From contig JANTQA010000072.1 of NCBI GenBank assembly GCA_027625915.1, positions 806,001 to 870,000 of the forward strand: a stretch of 64,000 nt of DNA, written 5' to 3'. The DNA is from Anaeramoeba flamelloides. Its lineage: Eukaryota; Metamonada; Anaeramoebidae. A program made the position numbers and the translations under genes. Of this stretch, positions 45,750 through 57,920 are shown one piece after another (positions within the stretch are counted from its first letter, which is position 1; the number at the start of each line of letters is the position of its first letter). Below the pieces are notes generated by a model. The model was not told where the DNA came from. It saw only the letters and a list, made by a program, of their open reading frames with translations, and ran no database searches.

Positions 45750-46453
45750 CAAATGTAACCCAAGAATTAAATCTGAAAAATAATTTAGATTTGGATTATA
45801 TTTTCAAATATCATGATTTAATTCCTTTGCGTAAAAAATTTAAGGGGTTAAGTGAAGCAATTATTGAAAGTGCAAAGAGTATTATTTTAAATAATATTTT
45901 ATATATAAATGATAGTTTATTTCATCTCTTAAATCTCAGTTTTAATTTCTGGGATGAAACATTAGATAAAGAAATACAAATTACACATATTAATCCAAAT
46001 ATCGATGAAATAAAAATTATTAAAAAATATATATATAATTTCCATTTTAGATTGAAGAAGAAAATTATAAATTATATAACTAATTATAATGTAAAGCAAA
46101 CTGGCGAATATATAAAAAATGGGGAAAAGTGTAATATTATTGATGATTTAGTTGTTTTATGTAGAAATGAACTATGGTTCAAACATTGTCCCAAATTAGA
46201 ACAAAAAACCTTTGTTCAGAATATCTTTATTCAATGGTATAGAGATAATTATAGTGTTAATGGGTTACAAATTGAATCCTTTTTGAACGAAAAAATTCGA
46301 AATGAATTGGTGTTTAATTTAGAAGATTTCAATTTCCTAAAAAATAATTTAATTGTTGATCAGATCGCGGTTCATACAGTTAACAGAAAAAGAAAAAAAT
46401 TAAAATATACATATAAAGGGATAACCTTTTCTAAGAAAATTAAAAAAAAATAA
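45750..46453 (+). CDS. Unknown gene fragment abutting the 8-kb element
   Basis: An open frame enters from the inverted repeat (from 45713, a TTG) and has no Met at all in about 240 codons, so it is an internal or 3' exon or a gene cut by the element. A possible acceptor is ACCCAAG|AATTAAA near 45762. The product is rich in Asn, Ile and Lys. It contains WFKHCPKLEQKTFVQNIFIQ followed by WYRDN, which matches ORF A of the 8-kb element at WF, C, Q, F, IF and W with identical spacing. A looser match to YFQWYVRNE occurs in the MITE-interrupted gene at 27.3 kb. It ends in a Lys-rich tail and TAA. Family unknown; probably transposon-derived. Confidence 0.5.
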
Positions 46454-47149
46454 AATTATAATCTCAAGAAATTGTTTACTGATTGATCATTAAGGAAAAA
46501 TAAATTATACACAAATAATTCTATTAAAAATGGAAAGTGGTTCTTTGTTTTATTTTTTTTGGGTTGTTATTATTTTAAATATTTCTTATTAGTTCTATTT
46601 CTAAAACAAAAAAATATAAATTTAATTTATTTTATAACCTTTTTGTTTTGATATTTACTTAATGATATTGAGTTGGTAGAAATTCAATTATTTAAATAAA
46701 GGTATATATTTTTTGTTTAAATTTCAAAAAAAAAATCACAAGATCTCACTTAAAAAATGATGAATTTTCAAAATATAATATTAATAATAATATTTCGGCA
46801 TCCAATAGAGATCAATTTTTATTTTTTATTGGAATTATCAATTTGTAATAGATAAAAAAACAAGTCATTTTAAAATTTTATTGGGTTTATGTTTTTTAGA
46901 AAATAATTTTAATATCATTTTTAAATTAGTAATAATTAGTTATTTACGAATAAATAAAATAAAAAATTTTAGAATTGTGATCAATCTTTTGATAATTCCA
47001 TTGGTTCTAAAAAGGAATTTGTAAAAAAAAATGTTATTTTGATAAAAATTTGTTGAAAAGATGGCAGAAAATAGCAAATATCAAATAATTATTTTAAATG
47101 TTGACATATTTACATTGTATAGCCAATGTAATTTCCAAAAAAATGGTAT
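46454..47149. other. Gene-free spacer
   Basis: No gene seen. A CAAGATCTCA motif occurs at about 46739, as in several dispersed repeats of this window. The frame at 47061-47315 is produced by the tandem array that follows. Confidence 0.5.
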
Positions 47150-47480
47150 TTTAGTGAAAATGATGTGTATTCCTGGGAGTATACCGAGAAAAAGATATCG
47201 AAAATTTTTAACATCCTTCATATTTACCGAGTATATCCTTAGGAATTTCTTTAAAAAATGGTATTTTCAGAAAATCTTAATTTCCTTCGGATATACTTTG
47301 GAATATTTTAGTTAATTACATGACAATTTTAAATAAATTCCATTGGGTATACAGAGGAATCTACAAAATAATGAAATTTTCTAAAAAATCAAAATTTTAC
47401 ATCGGATATACTATGGAAAAACAAATTTAGTACTAGACAATTTTACATAAATTCCATTGGATAAACAACGGAATATTTAA
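47150..47480. repeat. Tandem repeat, ~115-bp unit, ~2.5 copies
   Basis: Paired landmarks 114-115 bp apart include TCGGATATACT.TGGAA (47286 and 47400) and ATAAATTCCATTGG (47331 and 47446). The core GGGTATACAGAGGAAT resembles the array at 21460-21770. Confidence 0.7.
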
Positions 47481-47690
47481 AAAATTTTAAATTAAGATTT
47501 TTTTTAACAACGACAAATTTAATTTCAATATTTACTACATGACTTGTTGGTAAATATTATAGATAATATCACATAGATACAAAAAAATACATTTCAAATT
47601 TAATGACTTGTCAATTTAATATTAAAATCTTTTAATTATAATTGATCTGAAAATATATTTTAACCTACATATAATTAGATTTAAACTTTA

Positions 47691-47867
47691 CATACTAAAA
47701 CAAATTCTTTAAATTTTAACAAGATTAATGCTAAAGGATACAACGTTTTTCACTTTAAAAATGAAATAGGTCAAATATATAAAAAAATATTCGAGTGGTT
47801 AAAAAATCATTTTCCGACCAGTGATTATGACAAAAAAATTCCTTTTGATAATTATTTAATTTCCTAA
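47691..47867 (+). other. Candidate coding fragment
   Basis: A 58-codon open stretch ends at TAA and reads like protein, for example GYNVFHFKNEIGQIYKKIFE then WLKNHFPTSDYDKKIPFDNY. It lacks an ATG and has balanced composition compared with nearby spacer. It may be an exon remnant of the same transposon family as the ORF at 45.7-46.5 kb. Family unknown. Confidence 0.3.
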
Positions 47868-49165
47868 CAAGGTATTTTCGAATTGAAAAATCAAAGAAAT
47901 TATTAATGTAAATGTTTTCGAATAAATTGTAAAATTCATTCCTGTAAATTCTTAATTAATTAGTTTTTATTTTTTTGTCATTTTCTCAATTTTCTAATTT
48001 GAGATTTTTTTGATTTCGACATTTACCAAAAGTTAAAAGAGATAAATATAGAATATTTGAACAATACACATGAAAAAACTTTAAAGTTTTCATGACAATT
48101 TATTTATTTATCAGTAAAATGGCAAATATTTATTCAGATTATTTACCAAGAATTGTAAATTGATCAAAAAAACAATTTATTTTCGAGTTTGTGACAATTC
48201 ACGTTTACTAAAATTAAAAGTCGTCAACGTTGGGTAATGTGATCTATTGCATTTGTTAAGTGAAAATTTTTGTAATTGATAATTTGAATGTGATAAAAAT
48301 TTTTTGACAAAACTTTGTTTTCTGAAATCAGAATTAATTGATTTTGAGATTCTGTTTGTTTCAATGTCTTTTTGGGTTTGAATGTTATCAAAATAGTTCT
48401 GATTCTACAAGCTTTTGATAACTTTTTTTTTTGTTAAAAATTTTTTTGAGATTTTCTTATTCCTTTTCTTTTTTAAACAATAAATCAAAGTGGTAAATTA
48501 TGACAAGCGGTTCAATTTTTTAACCTTTTCAGTCATGATCATTATTAACGAATTTTTAGATCAAATAAAATAATATCAAAATAAAGTTATCTTATTTTTG
48601 CGAGAAAAAAGTCAAAAAGTAATTCGAAAAGTTTGTCTATTGGAACCAAGTCAGTGATTTTTTTTTTTGAATATCCATTTTAAAAATTTTTTTATGAGCC
48701 AGAATTAATGTTTTATTCTGGAAAAAGTCTTTTTTTATCAAAGTAACTACTCAAACATAGGTCAATTTCTTTGAGTCCCCCTGAAGTTTCACATTTTCTT
48801 CTTTTTTAATTCTAATAAAAAATTAAAAGTGCTGAAAAATAAATATTAATACCTTCCAATTTAATATGAGTTTTCTTGTTCAATACTCATTAAAATAATT
48901 TAGAGTTTTTCCAAATTTTTTTTTTTATCAAATTAAATCCCAAAAGTCGAAGATCTTGAAAACAATTTAAAAGAGTATAAAAACAACTCGGAAACAATGA
49001 AATTTAAATTGTCAAATAAAATAATAATAAAGAATTTAATTTCTAAAAATATAATTTTTTCAATTACTCACAAAAATATTCTTATTTGAATTTTTTTTTT
49101 TTTTTTCTAAGACCTATTTTCGTTTTACCAAAACACCATTCGAACAAACAACACCTTATTACAAA
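47868..49165. other. Gene-free spacer upstream of the 49-kb gene
   Basis: AT-rich spacer with no recognised feature; presumably includes the promoter of the gene at 49166. Confidence 0.5.
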
Positions 49166-50272
49166 ATGATTGAAAGTCTACTTTTACTTCGAAAGAATCA
49201 GCAATTAAATAAAAAACCCATGACAAAGCATCAGCTGGCGTTGTTAAGAAAAAAACAAAGGATCGTTGAAATTGCACTGAGAAACGCCTTACCAAAATCA
49301 CCAAAAAGGTTGTCTGATTTAAACATCCTTGCACTTCGTAATCGTGATCTTGTTAGTTTTTATCAGAAAAACTCACCTCCAAAATCAGCTCGCCGTAAGA
49401 AGAGAATAAAACAAAATCAAAAAAAACGAAGAACCAACAAGCACAAGCACAGAAAGAAAATAAACTTTGAGATCAATACTGTTGAAAAAAAAAAACAATC
49501 AGCCCTGCACGAGAACAAAAAAAAATCATTTCGGGAAAAAAAAAACAAAACACAAGATAAAGCACAATCGTTAGAAGGCAACACGATCATTGAAAAGGAA
49601 TTTGAAATTGAAGATTTTCTCAGCAATGACCTGATTGGCGGAAAGCAATCACTCAGAACACTCGACGAAGAACAAGGACTCCGATTTTTGGAAGACGATC
49701 AGGGAATTGGATTTAGTTTGAGTTCAGAATCTGAAGCTGAAGCTGAAGAAATAAAAGATTTAAATTCAAAACAAGAACAAAACTTAAAATTGATCAATTC
49801 GCTTTTGAAACAGTATCAAAACGAAGTTTTCCAAGACCAAACCCAAGATAAAGAATTTGACAGTATTCCAAAAAAATCATCTGAGAACAAGGACAAAAAC
49901 ATGGAAGAAAACTCAGAGTTATTAGAAGAAGAAATAGTTGGAATTCTTACAGAAGAAATCCATCCAGATTTTGTCCAAAATGATATTTGGAAAAACCATC
50001 AAGAAAAAACTGTTACCGACAATACAATAGACACTAAAAAGACAGAAATTAAACGTCAAAAACAAAAGAAAGATCAATTAAGAAGAAAAAGAAGAAAACT
50101 ACGAAGGAAAAGGAGGCAAAGAATGAAAAAGAAATTCCAAGATCCAGAAAACTGGCCAATTATGTCTGCTCCTAAATTAAAAATCGAAAATTTTCTTAAA
50201 CAAGTTCAATTAGGAAATCAGCCCTCAAGAAAAAGAAAATACAGACAAACCAAGAATTGTTTTATACAATAA
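49166..50272 (+). CDS. Unknown highly charged protein, 368 residues
   Basis: A single-exon frame with a true ATG and a TAA stop. The N-terminus (1-60) looks structured (TKHQLALLRKKQRIVEIALR). Residues about 65-125 are very basic (Arg/Lys clusters such as KSARRKKRIKQNQKKRRTNK). The middle (about 150-280) is acidic with a SESEAEAEE cluster and a repeated LRTLDEEQGLRFLEDDQG. Residues about 295-330 form another Arg/Lys block, and the end has AYPKL-like short motifs followed by SRKRKYRQTKN. Alternating basic and acidic blocks suggest a disordered nuclear or nucleolar protein. This is inference from composition only. I do not recognise a family, and the antisense Phe/Leu-rich frames are shadows. 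Confidence 0.75.
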   Translation: MIESLLLLRKNQQLNKKPMTKHQLALLRKKQRIVEIALRNALPKSPKRLSDLNILALRNRDLVSFYQKNSPPKSARRKKRIKQNQKKRRTNKHKHRKKINFEINTVEKKKQSALHENKKKSFREKKNKTQDKAQSLEGNTIIEKEFEIEDFLSNDLIGGKQSLRTLDEEQGLRFLEDDQGIGFSLSSESEAEAEEIKDLNSKQEQNLKLINSLLKQYQNEVFQDQTQDKEFDSIPKKSSENKDKNMEENSELLEEEIVGILTEEIHPDFVQNDIWKNHQEKTVTDNTIDTKKTEIKRQKQKKDQLRRKRRKLRRKRRQRMKKKFQDPENWPIMSAPKLKIENFLKQVQLGNQPSRKRKYRQTKNCFIQ

Positions 50273-50890
50273 TGTATACCTGTATTTTTTTTTTATTATT
50301 TTTTACCCTTTTTATCATTTTTATGATAATTCTGTTTTTAATAATGTTCATAGTAATAAAAAACTTAAAAAAAATCATTTTAAAATTGCACGGTTGTTTT
50401 ATAAAAGTTCGGACTAATAGAGTAATTAAGGATATTCCAAAATTACCAATTCGCCAATTTTAAACAGTTTGGGCAACACTTGGAAAAACTATTAAAACTC
50501 ATCTTTTTAAAACAGCCCTATCTAACCAAAATTTTAGAATTGACTGTTTTTTTATTTAATTCCTTTTATTTAAAATTTTCTATTGTTAATTTTTATTTAT
50601 CATTTTTAATTAATCATTTTTGTTTGTGAAAAGATTGGGAGAGTCAGCAAAAGGATTTGAAACTGTTTTTTTTTTTTTTTTTTTTTGACAAGAAAGAAAC
50701 CATTTATTCTCGAATACAGCGTGGGTAAAATATGGTGTATGTTTTAAAAAAGAAATAATAAAAAGATGGTATGCAGTTATTAAGTAAGAAAAAAAAAAAA
50801 AAAACGAGATAAGTATTATCAATGAGCTCCGGTATCCACTTAATTATTAGGTTGTTTTTCTCATTATCTTTTAGGGAAAATTATAATTTC
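50273..50890. other. Gene-free spacer with homopolymers
   Basis: Contains long T and A runs (about 50666-50686 and 50789-50804). The membrane-like frame at 50257-50463 overlaps the preceding stop region and is an AT-composition artefact. Confidence 0.5.
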
Positions 50891-51274
50891 TACACAAGTG
50901 TAAATATAAATGTTGTATAAAAATCGAGTTTTTAGAATTTGAGAGATAAATAAAGAGTTCCATGTATTTATCCAAATTTCGACAATGGTAAACGAAACAC
51001 CACTTTTTGATTTTTGAGCTTAAATATCCTTTTAATATAAAATAATTTGGTGAACACCAATACATTATTTGAAAAATATTTTTTTTTAAAAAAATTGAAA
51101 GATTTATTTTCATTAAAACATTTTTTGATTGAAATTATTATTAGCCAATTAAGATAATCATAAATTATATTTACTATTATCAAAATTTGGGTAAATATAT
51201 AGAAGTCTTTATTTATCTCCCAAATTGTAAAAAGTTATTTTTTTACAACATTCATATTTACACTACTGTGGTTA
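50891..51274. mobile_element. MITE family 2, second copy
   Basis: It starts TACACAAGTGTAAATAT and ends near CATATTTACACTACTGTGG, with inverted arms around GAGATAAATAAAGA and TTTATTTATCTC. More diverged than the copy at 29728, and its right end is eroded. Confidence 0.75.
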
Positions 51275-52116
51275 AATATCACTAATATGAAAAAATCAAA
51301 TTGAAAAAAAATAGTTAGCGAAAATTGACCATTGTTATTAACCTTTCACCATTCATAATTAAGTTTATGTGTGCTCTAATCAACCCCTCAGAACCTTAAA
51401 TTCTTGGGGCTGTTGTGTTTATCACTGTTGTTAATAACACTGAACCTTTTAAAAAGTCACCGGTCAAGAATAAAAATGACCATTTTCAGTTAAAAAAAAT
51501 ACAAATATGCTTATGGATGAATATTAGTTTAATTCAACTTGTGGCATTTACTTTTTAAATGGATAATAATGAATGGTATTTTCAAAAAATTCTTATCTAT
51601 TAAAAACTAAAATGGTATATAAAATTCTATGTATAACTTTCATGTGTTATAGGTTTTCCGTAATTCGGTGGAACCAACTAAAATCAAGAGATTACTCTAT
51701 TCTTTTGTATTCTGGAAAACCTAGGCACTTTCTTTCTTTTCTTTTTCTTTTTTTTTTTTTTTTTTAATTTAAAAGAATAGAGAAAAATCAAAGAATTTAA
51801 TCATTTTTATTGAATTCTGGAAAAATTTTGTTAGGTTTTCATATGTTGCCTGTTTATTTGTAAAATCTATTCGTTGACTTAAAAAAGTGTTGAGTTGGGA
51901 ATTCTCATTAAAATCAATACAGTTCTACGATTATTAGTTGTTATTATTCTTGTTGTTGTTAGATCTTCTGGTTATGTTATTATTGCTGATGTCGCAATTG
52001 TTAGTTTTGTTGGTGATTTCTTTATTGGGTGATTACTTTTTGATAATTAGAACAGAAAATAAGCAAAAATAAACGAAAAAAAAATGCAATATTTCTTTCC
52101 TAGACAAAAAAGAAGT
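51275..52116. other. Gene-free spacer
   Basis: No gene recognised. A short GTT/ATT-rich stretch (about 51930-52035) encodes a Val/Ile-rich frame that looks compositional. Confidence 0.5.
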
Positions 52117-52584
52117 AAATATTGAGAGAAAAATGTTTTACAAAGAAAACTAGTTGGAAAGTAATTTTAATTGGGAACATTACTGAAAATGATTTTTAAT
52201 TTCTTTCGTTTGTGAAATAACTAAAGAAAAGAACAATAATCTACTTATTAGAATAAGGATTAATGTAATTCTACTTTTTCAAAACCTTATCTTTTATAAT
52301 CTAAAGCAAGTTTAAAAATTACCATTTTCAGAATTAATATCAAACTTTACTAGAACTTGGATTTTTGTTAAAATAGCATGATCTACTTTAGTTATCAACC
52401 ATTCAAATGAGTATTCAACACACACCACAGATTAGTGAACTTGTAACACCTTTAAACCTGGATTTATATAAAAAACACCAAGTTATCAATAGGATTTGAT
52501 TTTCAATTTTACTAATGTTCCCAATTAAAAATTGTTTCCAACCTTTTTTCTGTTTTAAACATTTTTCTCTCAACAGCAAATATT
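52117..52584. repeat. Foldback element, ~75-bp inverted arms
   Basis: The arms at 52117-52192 and 52505-52584 are reverse complements with mismatches, around GAGAGAAAAATGTTT and TTAATTGGGAACATTA. The loop is about 310 bp and non-coding. Confidence 0.65.
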
Positions 52585-54120
52585 TTTGGAAAAATGGAAA
52601 ACAAAAAGGGGTAATTAAGATGCTTACAACAGTGTTTAGCGATTATCTTTTGTTCAGATATCAATCTATTCCGTAACCAGATCATCAATTACCTCTAAAA
52701 GACATCCTTTTAACAAAAAATACTATTGTGTCTGTTTTCACTTTCTTACTCAAAGAGAATCTTGAAAAAATCCCTATTTTTAATTAAAAAAGTGGACACA
52801 AAAAGATACCTTTGAAAAGCTTATCAAATGAAAAAGAAAAAATTGAATAATAAAAAAAAAGTCTTTGTTCTCGAAAACTTCCAATCACATTTAATATTTC
52901 AATTAAAAGACACTTTAAAATGATGTTCACTTCATTTTATTATAAATTAATTTTGAAAATACTGATCAAGATTGAGCTATTATTTAGGCTTTACCAACAA
53001 ACTAAAGATTTCTAGTGAAAAATTCAACATTTCGAGTAAGAAAAAATAAAACAATACCATATACTGGTATTTGATATCTAAATAGAAAAAATGTTTACTT
53101 GATTTTCAGTTTACTTCTTCAAATAGAAGCCACAAATTACTACAATATTCTTTCAAAACTCAATTTGTAAAAGAAAAATAATGAAAAGGAAGTGAAAATT
53201 TTTCCTATTAATAATTCAAATACTAGTATTATTTGGTTTTAGATGACATTTTTGAGAATCGTCCTTGTGCACCATGGGTATTTTAAAAGAGTTTTTTCTT
53301 CAAAAAATCAGAATTTCCAATTTACATTAAAAGTTTATTTTTAGTTAAACTAACCCATTGAGAGTTTGTTTCATGAAAAATCTTGTCTTGCTGTTCTCAA
53401 TAGTAACCCAAAATTCGTTAAAGTTCTTTACAAAAGAAAAAGAATTGGACACAAATCAAAAAATAGGTTTTGGAAAATATTTGTTTCCCAAATTACTGAG
53501 AGAGAAAACAAGAACCTAATGGTTTCCTCAAACAAAACTGTTACATTTTTGATACGAAAAAATTCTTGACAAGTTATTTGGATTAAAATTTGAAAAATCA
53601 AAATGTCTCTTTTCTTTGCAACAATTTCCAATCAACCATTCAAAAACAGTTATAGGACTTGAAGAATTCTCTATCAAAAATCTGAAAAGAGAAAAAATAA
53701 AATAGATCTATTTTAATATTTGCATTATTGTGAAATCAAAATCACAAATTTTCTCCTCAAATAAAAAAAAATTTATTGCAAAAAGTTTGAATATTCTAAA
53801 CAATAAAAAAATAATTGTAGCACACCTTTATGAAACATTTATAACACTCACAATTAAATTAATTTTTTTTTCAGAGAATCCCATTTCAAACCAAATTTCC
53901 AAAAGATTTTAAATAAATTGTAGAAATATTCTCCTTTTGAAAATCGACCAACAAACAAACCTCTCCCACCCACAATCTCTATTTCTTTTTTTTTTTTTGG
54001 TGGTCTCATGAATTTATTCCTTAACTATTTTGATTTAAAAATAATTTTTTCAAAATCTTAATCATTTATTTTTATTTCTTTTTACAGATTATTATTAATT
54101 TTAATTACTTATTTTATCAA
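52585..54120. other. Gene-free spacer upstream of the oxidoreductase
   Basis: No protein family recognised; the 53366-53569 frame has an opposing open frame and no ATG. The stretch next to 54121 should hold the promoter of the oxidoreductase gene. Confidence 0.5.
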
Positions 54121-55630
54121 ATGACTGAAGAACACGACATTGTTATAATTGGAAATGGACCAGTTGGAAGAGTTATTGTTCATATGATGACACACTTCCA
54201 ACAAAACATGAAAGAAAAACTTTCCATTTTAATGATCACCAAAGAACCTATCTTAGCTTTTAGGTGCTCAATGCCTTATGGTTTAGATTCAGAGAAAGAT
54301 ATGGATCAGTTTCTTGTGCCACCAAAAATGATGAAAGAAATGTGTAATTTTAAAGAAGGCACAGTTACCGAAATCTTGCCAGAAGAAAACATCATCAAAA
54401 CAAAAGAAGGAGAAAGTTACAAATACAAACACTTGGTTCTCGGACTTGGAAGTAGACCATTTATCCCCCCTTTTAAGAATGTTGATAGCGAAAATATTGT
54501 TGCCTTTAGAGTAAAAGAAGACCTTCAAAAATTAAGGGAAGTGACCAAGAATAAAAAAAAACAAAGTTGCTGTAATTGGTGGTGGTTACATTGGAATTGA
54601 AGTTGCTGTTGAATTAGCTGAACTTGGTATTGATGTTTCTGTCATTGAAATGGTAAATATTTTTTCTCCTTTTTCATCCTCTTATTTCTTTTTTTTTTTT
54701 TCTCAAGTCAAATTTGAATGATTAATTTTTCCCAAAATTGTTTTTTTCTCAATAATTTTTTATTCCAAAAAATAGGCACCTTCCATTTTACCTGTCAGTT
54801 CTGAACCAGAATTAGTTAGTGTGATCCAAGAAGAAGTCAAAAAGCACGGTGTCAAGCTTTATGAAAACAGCAAAGTTACAGGATTCACCAAAGATGGAAA
54901 CAAGGCTGTAGCTGTTGAGCTCGATGGAAACTTGGATCCAATCCCTGTTGACTATGTTGTCATGGCCGTAGGCGTTCGACCAAATAGCGAAATTGCAGAA
55001 AAAGCAGGCTTGGAAACAGCCAGATTTGGAATTAAAACAGACGAATTCTTAAGAACAACCAAATACCAAAACATTTGGACAGCTGGTGATGTCTTGGAAA
55101 AGAAGTCTTTCATAAGTGGGCAACCAATGCCAAGTGAATTCGCTACAACCGCTGTTTTCACGAGTAAAATTGTTGCACACAACATTTTTAATATTATTTA
55201 TGGTCAAGGAAAGCAATTACAGAAATATGTCGGATCAATCAATGGTAATTGTGCATCACTATTTGATTATTCAATTGGGCAATCCGGATTCACAGAATTC
55301 TTAGCCAAGAGAGCCGGGTATGAAGTCATTACAGGTTATTCCGAAACTCCTGACAAATATCCCCAATTGAACCCACAAAAGGTATATTGTAAATTAATTT
55401 TCGATAAAACTAACCAAAAATTAATTGGTGGTACTGTTTTAAGAAAAGGATTAAGCGCAGGACAAAATGCAGACTGGATCAGCTTAGCAATCCAAATGGG
55501 TGTTGGGTTACGTGATATCATGCAATTCCAATACTCCTCCCATCCTATGTTAAATCCAAAAGCTAACGAAAATTTATTCCTCTATTCTGCAATGGATGCA
55601 ATGAAAAAATTCATGCAATTAAAAAAATAA
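54121..55630 (+). CDS. Pyridine nucleotide-disulphide oxidoreductase (NADH oxidase/CoA-disulphide reductase-like)
   Basis: Exon 1 is 54121-54652 and exon 2 is 54776-55630, with a 123-nt GTAAAT..AATAG intron in phase 0. The product is about 461 residues, the usual length for this family. The N-terminal FAD-binding fold has DIVIIGNGPVG. Cys49 in FRCSMPYG sits where NADH oxidases and CoA-disulphide reductases carry their single redox Cys. LVLGLGSRP is the conserved second FAD contact, VAVIGGGYIGIE the NAD(P)H-binding fold, and NIWTAGDV the FAD ribityl-binding motif near the C-terminal dimerisation domain. Such enzymes reduce O2 to H2O or H2O2, or reduce CoA disulphide, with NAD(P)H, so an oxygen or thiol-stress role in the cytosol is plausible. 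No targeting peptide is visible. A run of nine A (54553-54561) shifts the frame just before the NAD motif, and eight A would keep it open. This is an assembly error, a real indel or an edited or slipped site. Confidence 0.85.
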
Positions 55631-57920
55631 TTTTATCAAAAAAAAACAATTGTAATTGTGTTTATTTTACCTTATTTGTTGAAGGCATTTTAGAATTTTT
55701 TTATTATTATACAAAAAAAAAATTATTTGAAATTTTTTTTATTATATTATTTAATTAATATATTTTTGAAATGTTTTTATTAATACGTTCTTTCCTAATT
55801 AAATACTTACATTTAATAATTAAAGACACATAAGATTCTATATTATTTTTTTTTTTTGATATTTTTTTCTACACATTGAAAAAATTTATTTGATTTCTAT
55901 AATAATAAATATACAAAAGAATTATTTTTTTTTTTTTTTTTTTAATGATTTTAGTTTTTTGAATTATTTTTTTAATAAAAAATGCCCTGGATTTTTTTTT
56001 CCATAAGAAGGAAATAATAAAAAAAACAATGAACTATTTTATATTCTAATTTTATTCAATATTTGTATTATAAGACTATTTATTTTTGAATAAAGGTGTT
56101 TTAAAAAATATTTGATTTATTGTAAAGTTGTTATAGGTAATTAATAAAATTTGATCATTTTTACTAACTGTTAGAATAAAAATCTGAATGGATGAGAAAA
56201 AATGGTTTCTTGTTTTTGATCAATTGAAAAGATTAATAAAAATCACAAAAATCATTCATATTTTCGAGATAATGATACGAAATATTGTGTACCAGTTAAT
56301 CATTCTCAAGGGGTTCTTATTTAAATATCCACAATCTATCAATTTTGACCCCTGGTTAAAAGAATAAATGAAATAAATATTTTACCTAAAAAAATAATTG
56401 AATCATAAGTAACAATAAAAAAATAATTTTAATATTTACTTTGTAAATCGGATATTTTTTTTCTAATTTTGTCAAAATTTTTTTTATCCTTTCATCTACT
56501 CTTTCTTCTTTTTCAGAAACTCAACTTGAAAAAAAAAAAAAAAAGAGTGAAAATTCCAAATTAACTATAATTAGATTGACACAATCTAATTTCTGTTTAA
56601 ATTGAATACCTTTACTCTTAAAAATTATAATATCAGCATTTTAATTTTCAAAAGAAATAGCGAATTTATAAGAAATGCCCCAATGTAGGCAGTTTTTTTT
56701 TATCATCATGTTTTTTCAAAAATTTATAGTTAATTAAGGCATTTCTTTTCTGAATATCAACTTTAATCTCAATTTTATTATATTTATAATTCCTAAACAA
56801 TCAAAGGTTGGTTGATTATTTAAAAAAGATAGTGACATTTCGACTTTTGGAGGAGCTTCTAAACTGAAAAAATGATGCACACACACACGCACACACACAC
56901 ACACATATATAAAGATCTTTTTATCAAAAATAATTTGCAGACTTAATAAGGTATAATGTTTCATTTAAAAGTCATCAAGTTTTGTTAATAAAAAACTATT
57001 ATTATTTCCTTGTATTACTGACCTGAAAACTTAATTTTTTAATCAAATCAAATAATTTTTCTTCCTCTTTTAAGTTTAAAAATGTTTTTTATAGAGTTTT
57101 TTCTTTAAGAAAAATTATATAGTTTACTTTCCTTACAATAATGTCCATCAATATTTTCCAGTTTCCCATTTTCATTTTCATTAGATAATCTGACTCTTCC
57201 TTTCCTTATTTGATGTAAATTTCATTTTTTTTTATTTGTTTTTTTCTATCTCCATGTTCTCCTAATTAATGTTCTCTTTTTTTTCCACTTACAAGTCCTC
57301 TAGTAGATGATACAGTTTGAGACAACTTAATTACTTGGCGAAATATACTTTTCTCTTTAGGATCATGTTGTGTGTGTTATACACTTGTTTATAATCTGTC
57401 TATATCAATGAATTTGCTTTTTTGTACCATGTTGCGGTTTTTATTTTTATGTTAATTCAGGTATCTAAACCCTTTTTCTGCCAAAATTAGCACAACCTTC
57501 TTTTTCTAACATCAATTCTTTTTTATAATTTCCCTTTGAAGAACAAATATGAAATAAACATAATAAAATACTTCTGTAGAATAGTTGATAAAATCCTGTT
57601 AAGATAAAACCAATTAATCAATAGGTTTTCTTAAAAATTTTAAAAAAAAAAATTCTTAGGACCCTATTGAGAATACCAATAATTATTTTTGGATCTTCAA
57701 TTGAAGATCAAATAAAATTCAAATAGAAATCAAAATGATTTCTCTACAATCATTTTCATAATATAAATAACTTCAGAATTTCCCCTTTTTTCTAAGTGGA
57801 GATAAATCTTGCAATATCAAAAAAAAATTTGCAAATAAATCAAAAAGTTAAAAAAAAAAAATGTGTAAAATTGTGAAAAAATCATATCAAATTTTGAAAT
57901 TTCCAAAATTTATTTTCTTC
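55631..57920. other. Gene-free spacer with CA/TA microsatellite
   Basis: Mostly homopolymer-rich spacer. A (CA)n run with a short TA tail lies at about 56878-56910. The minus-strand frame at 56734-56964 runs through that microsatellite and is not called. Confidence 0.5.

Noticed and set aside
50257-50463. Membrane-protein-like frame after the 49-kb gene
   Set aside because: T-rich tract downstream of a stop; Phe/Ile composition is forced by base composition.
53366-53631. Overlapping open frames on both strands
   Set aside because: No ATG-led, family-like protein; both strands open at low complexity.
56734-56964. 76-codon minus-strand frame through a CA microsatellite
   Set aside because: The Val-Cys run is the microsatellite; the remaining part is too short to support.
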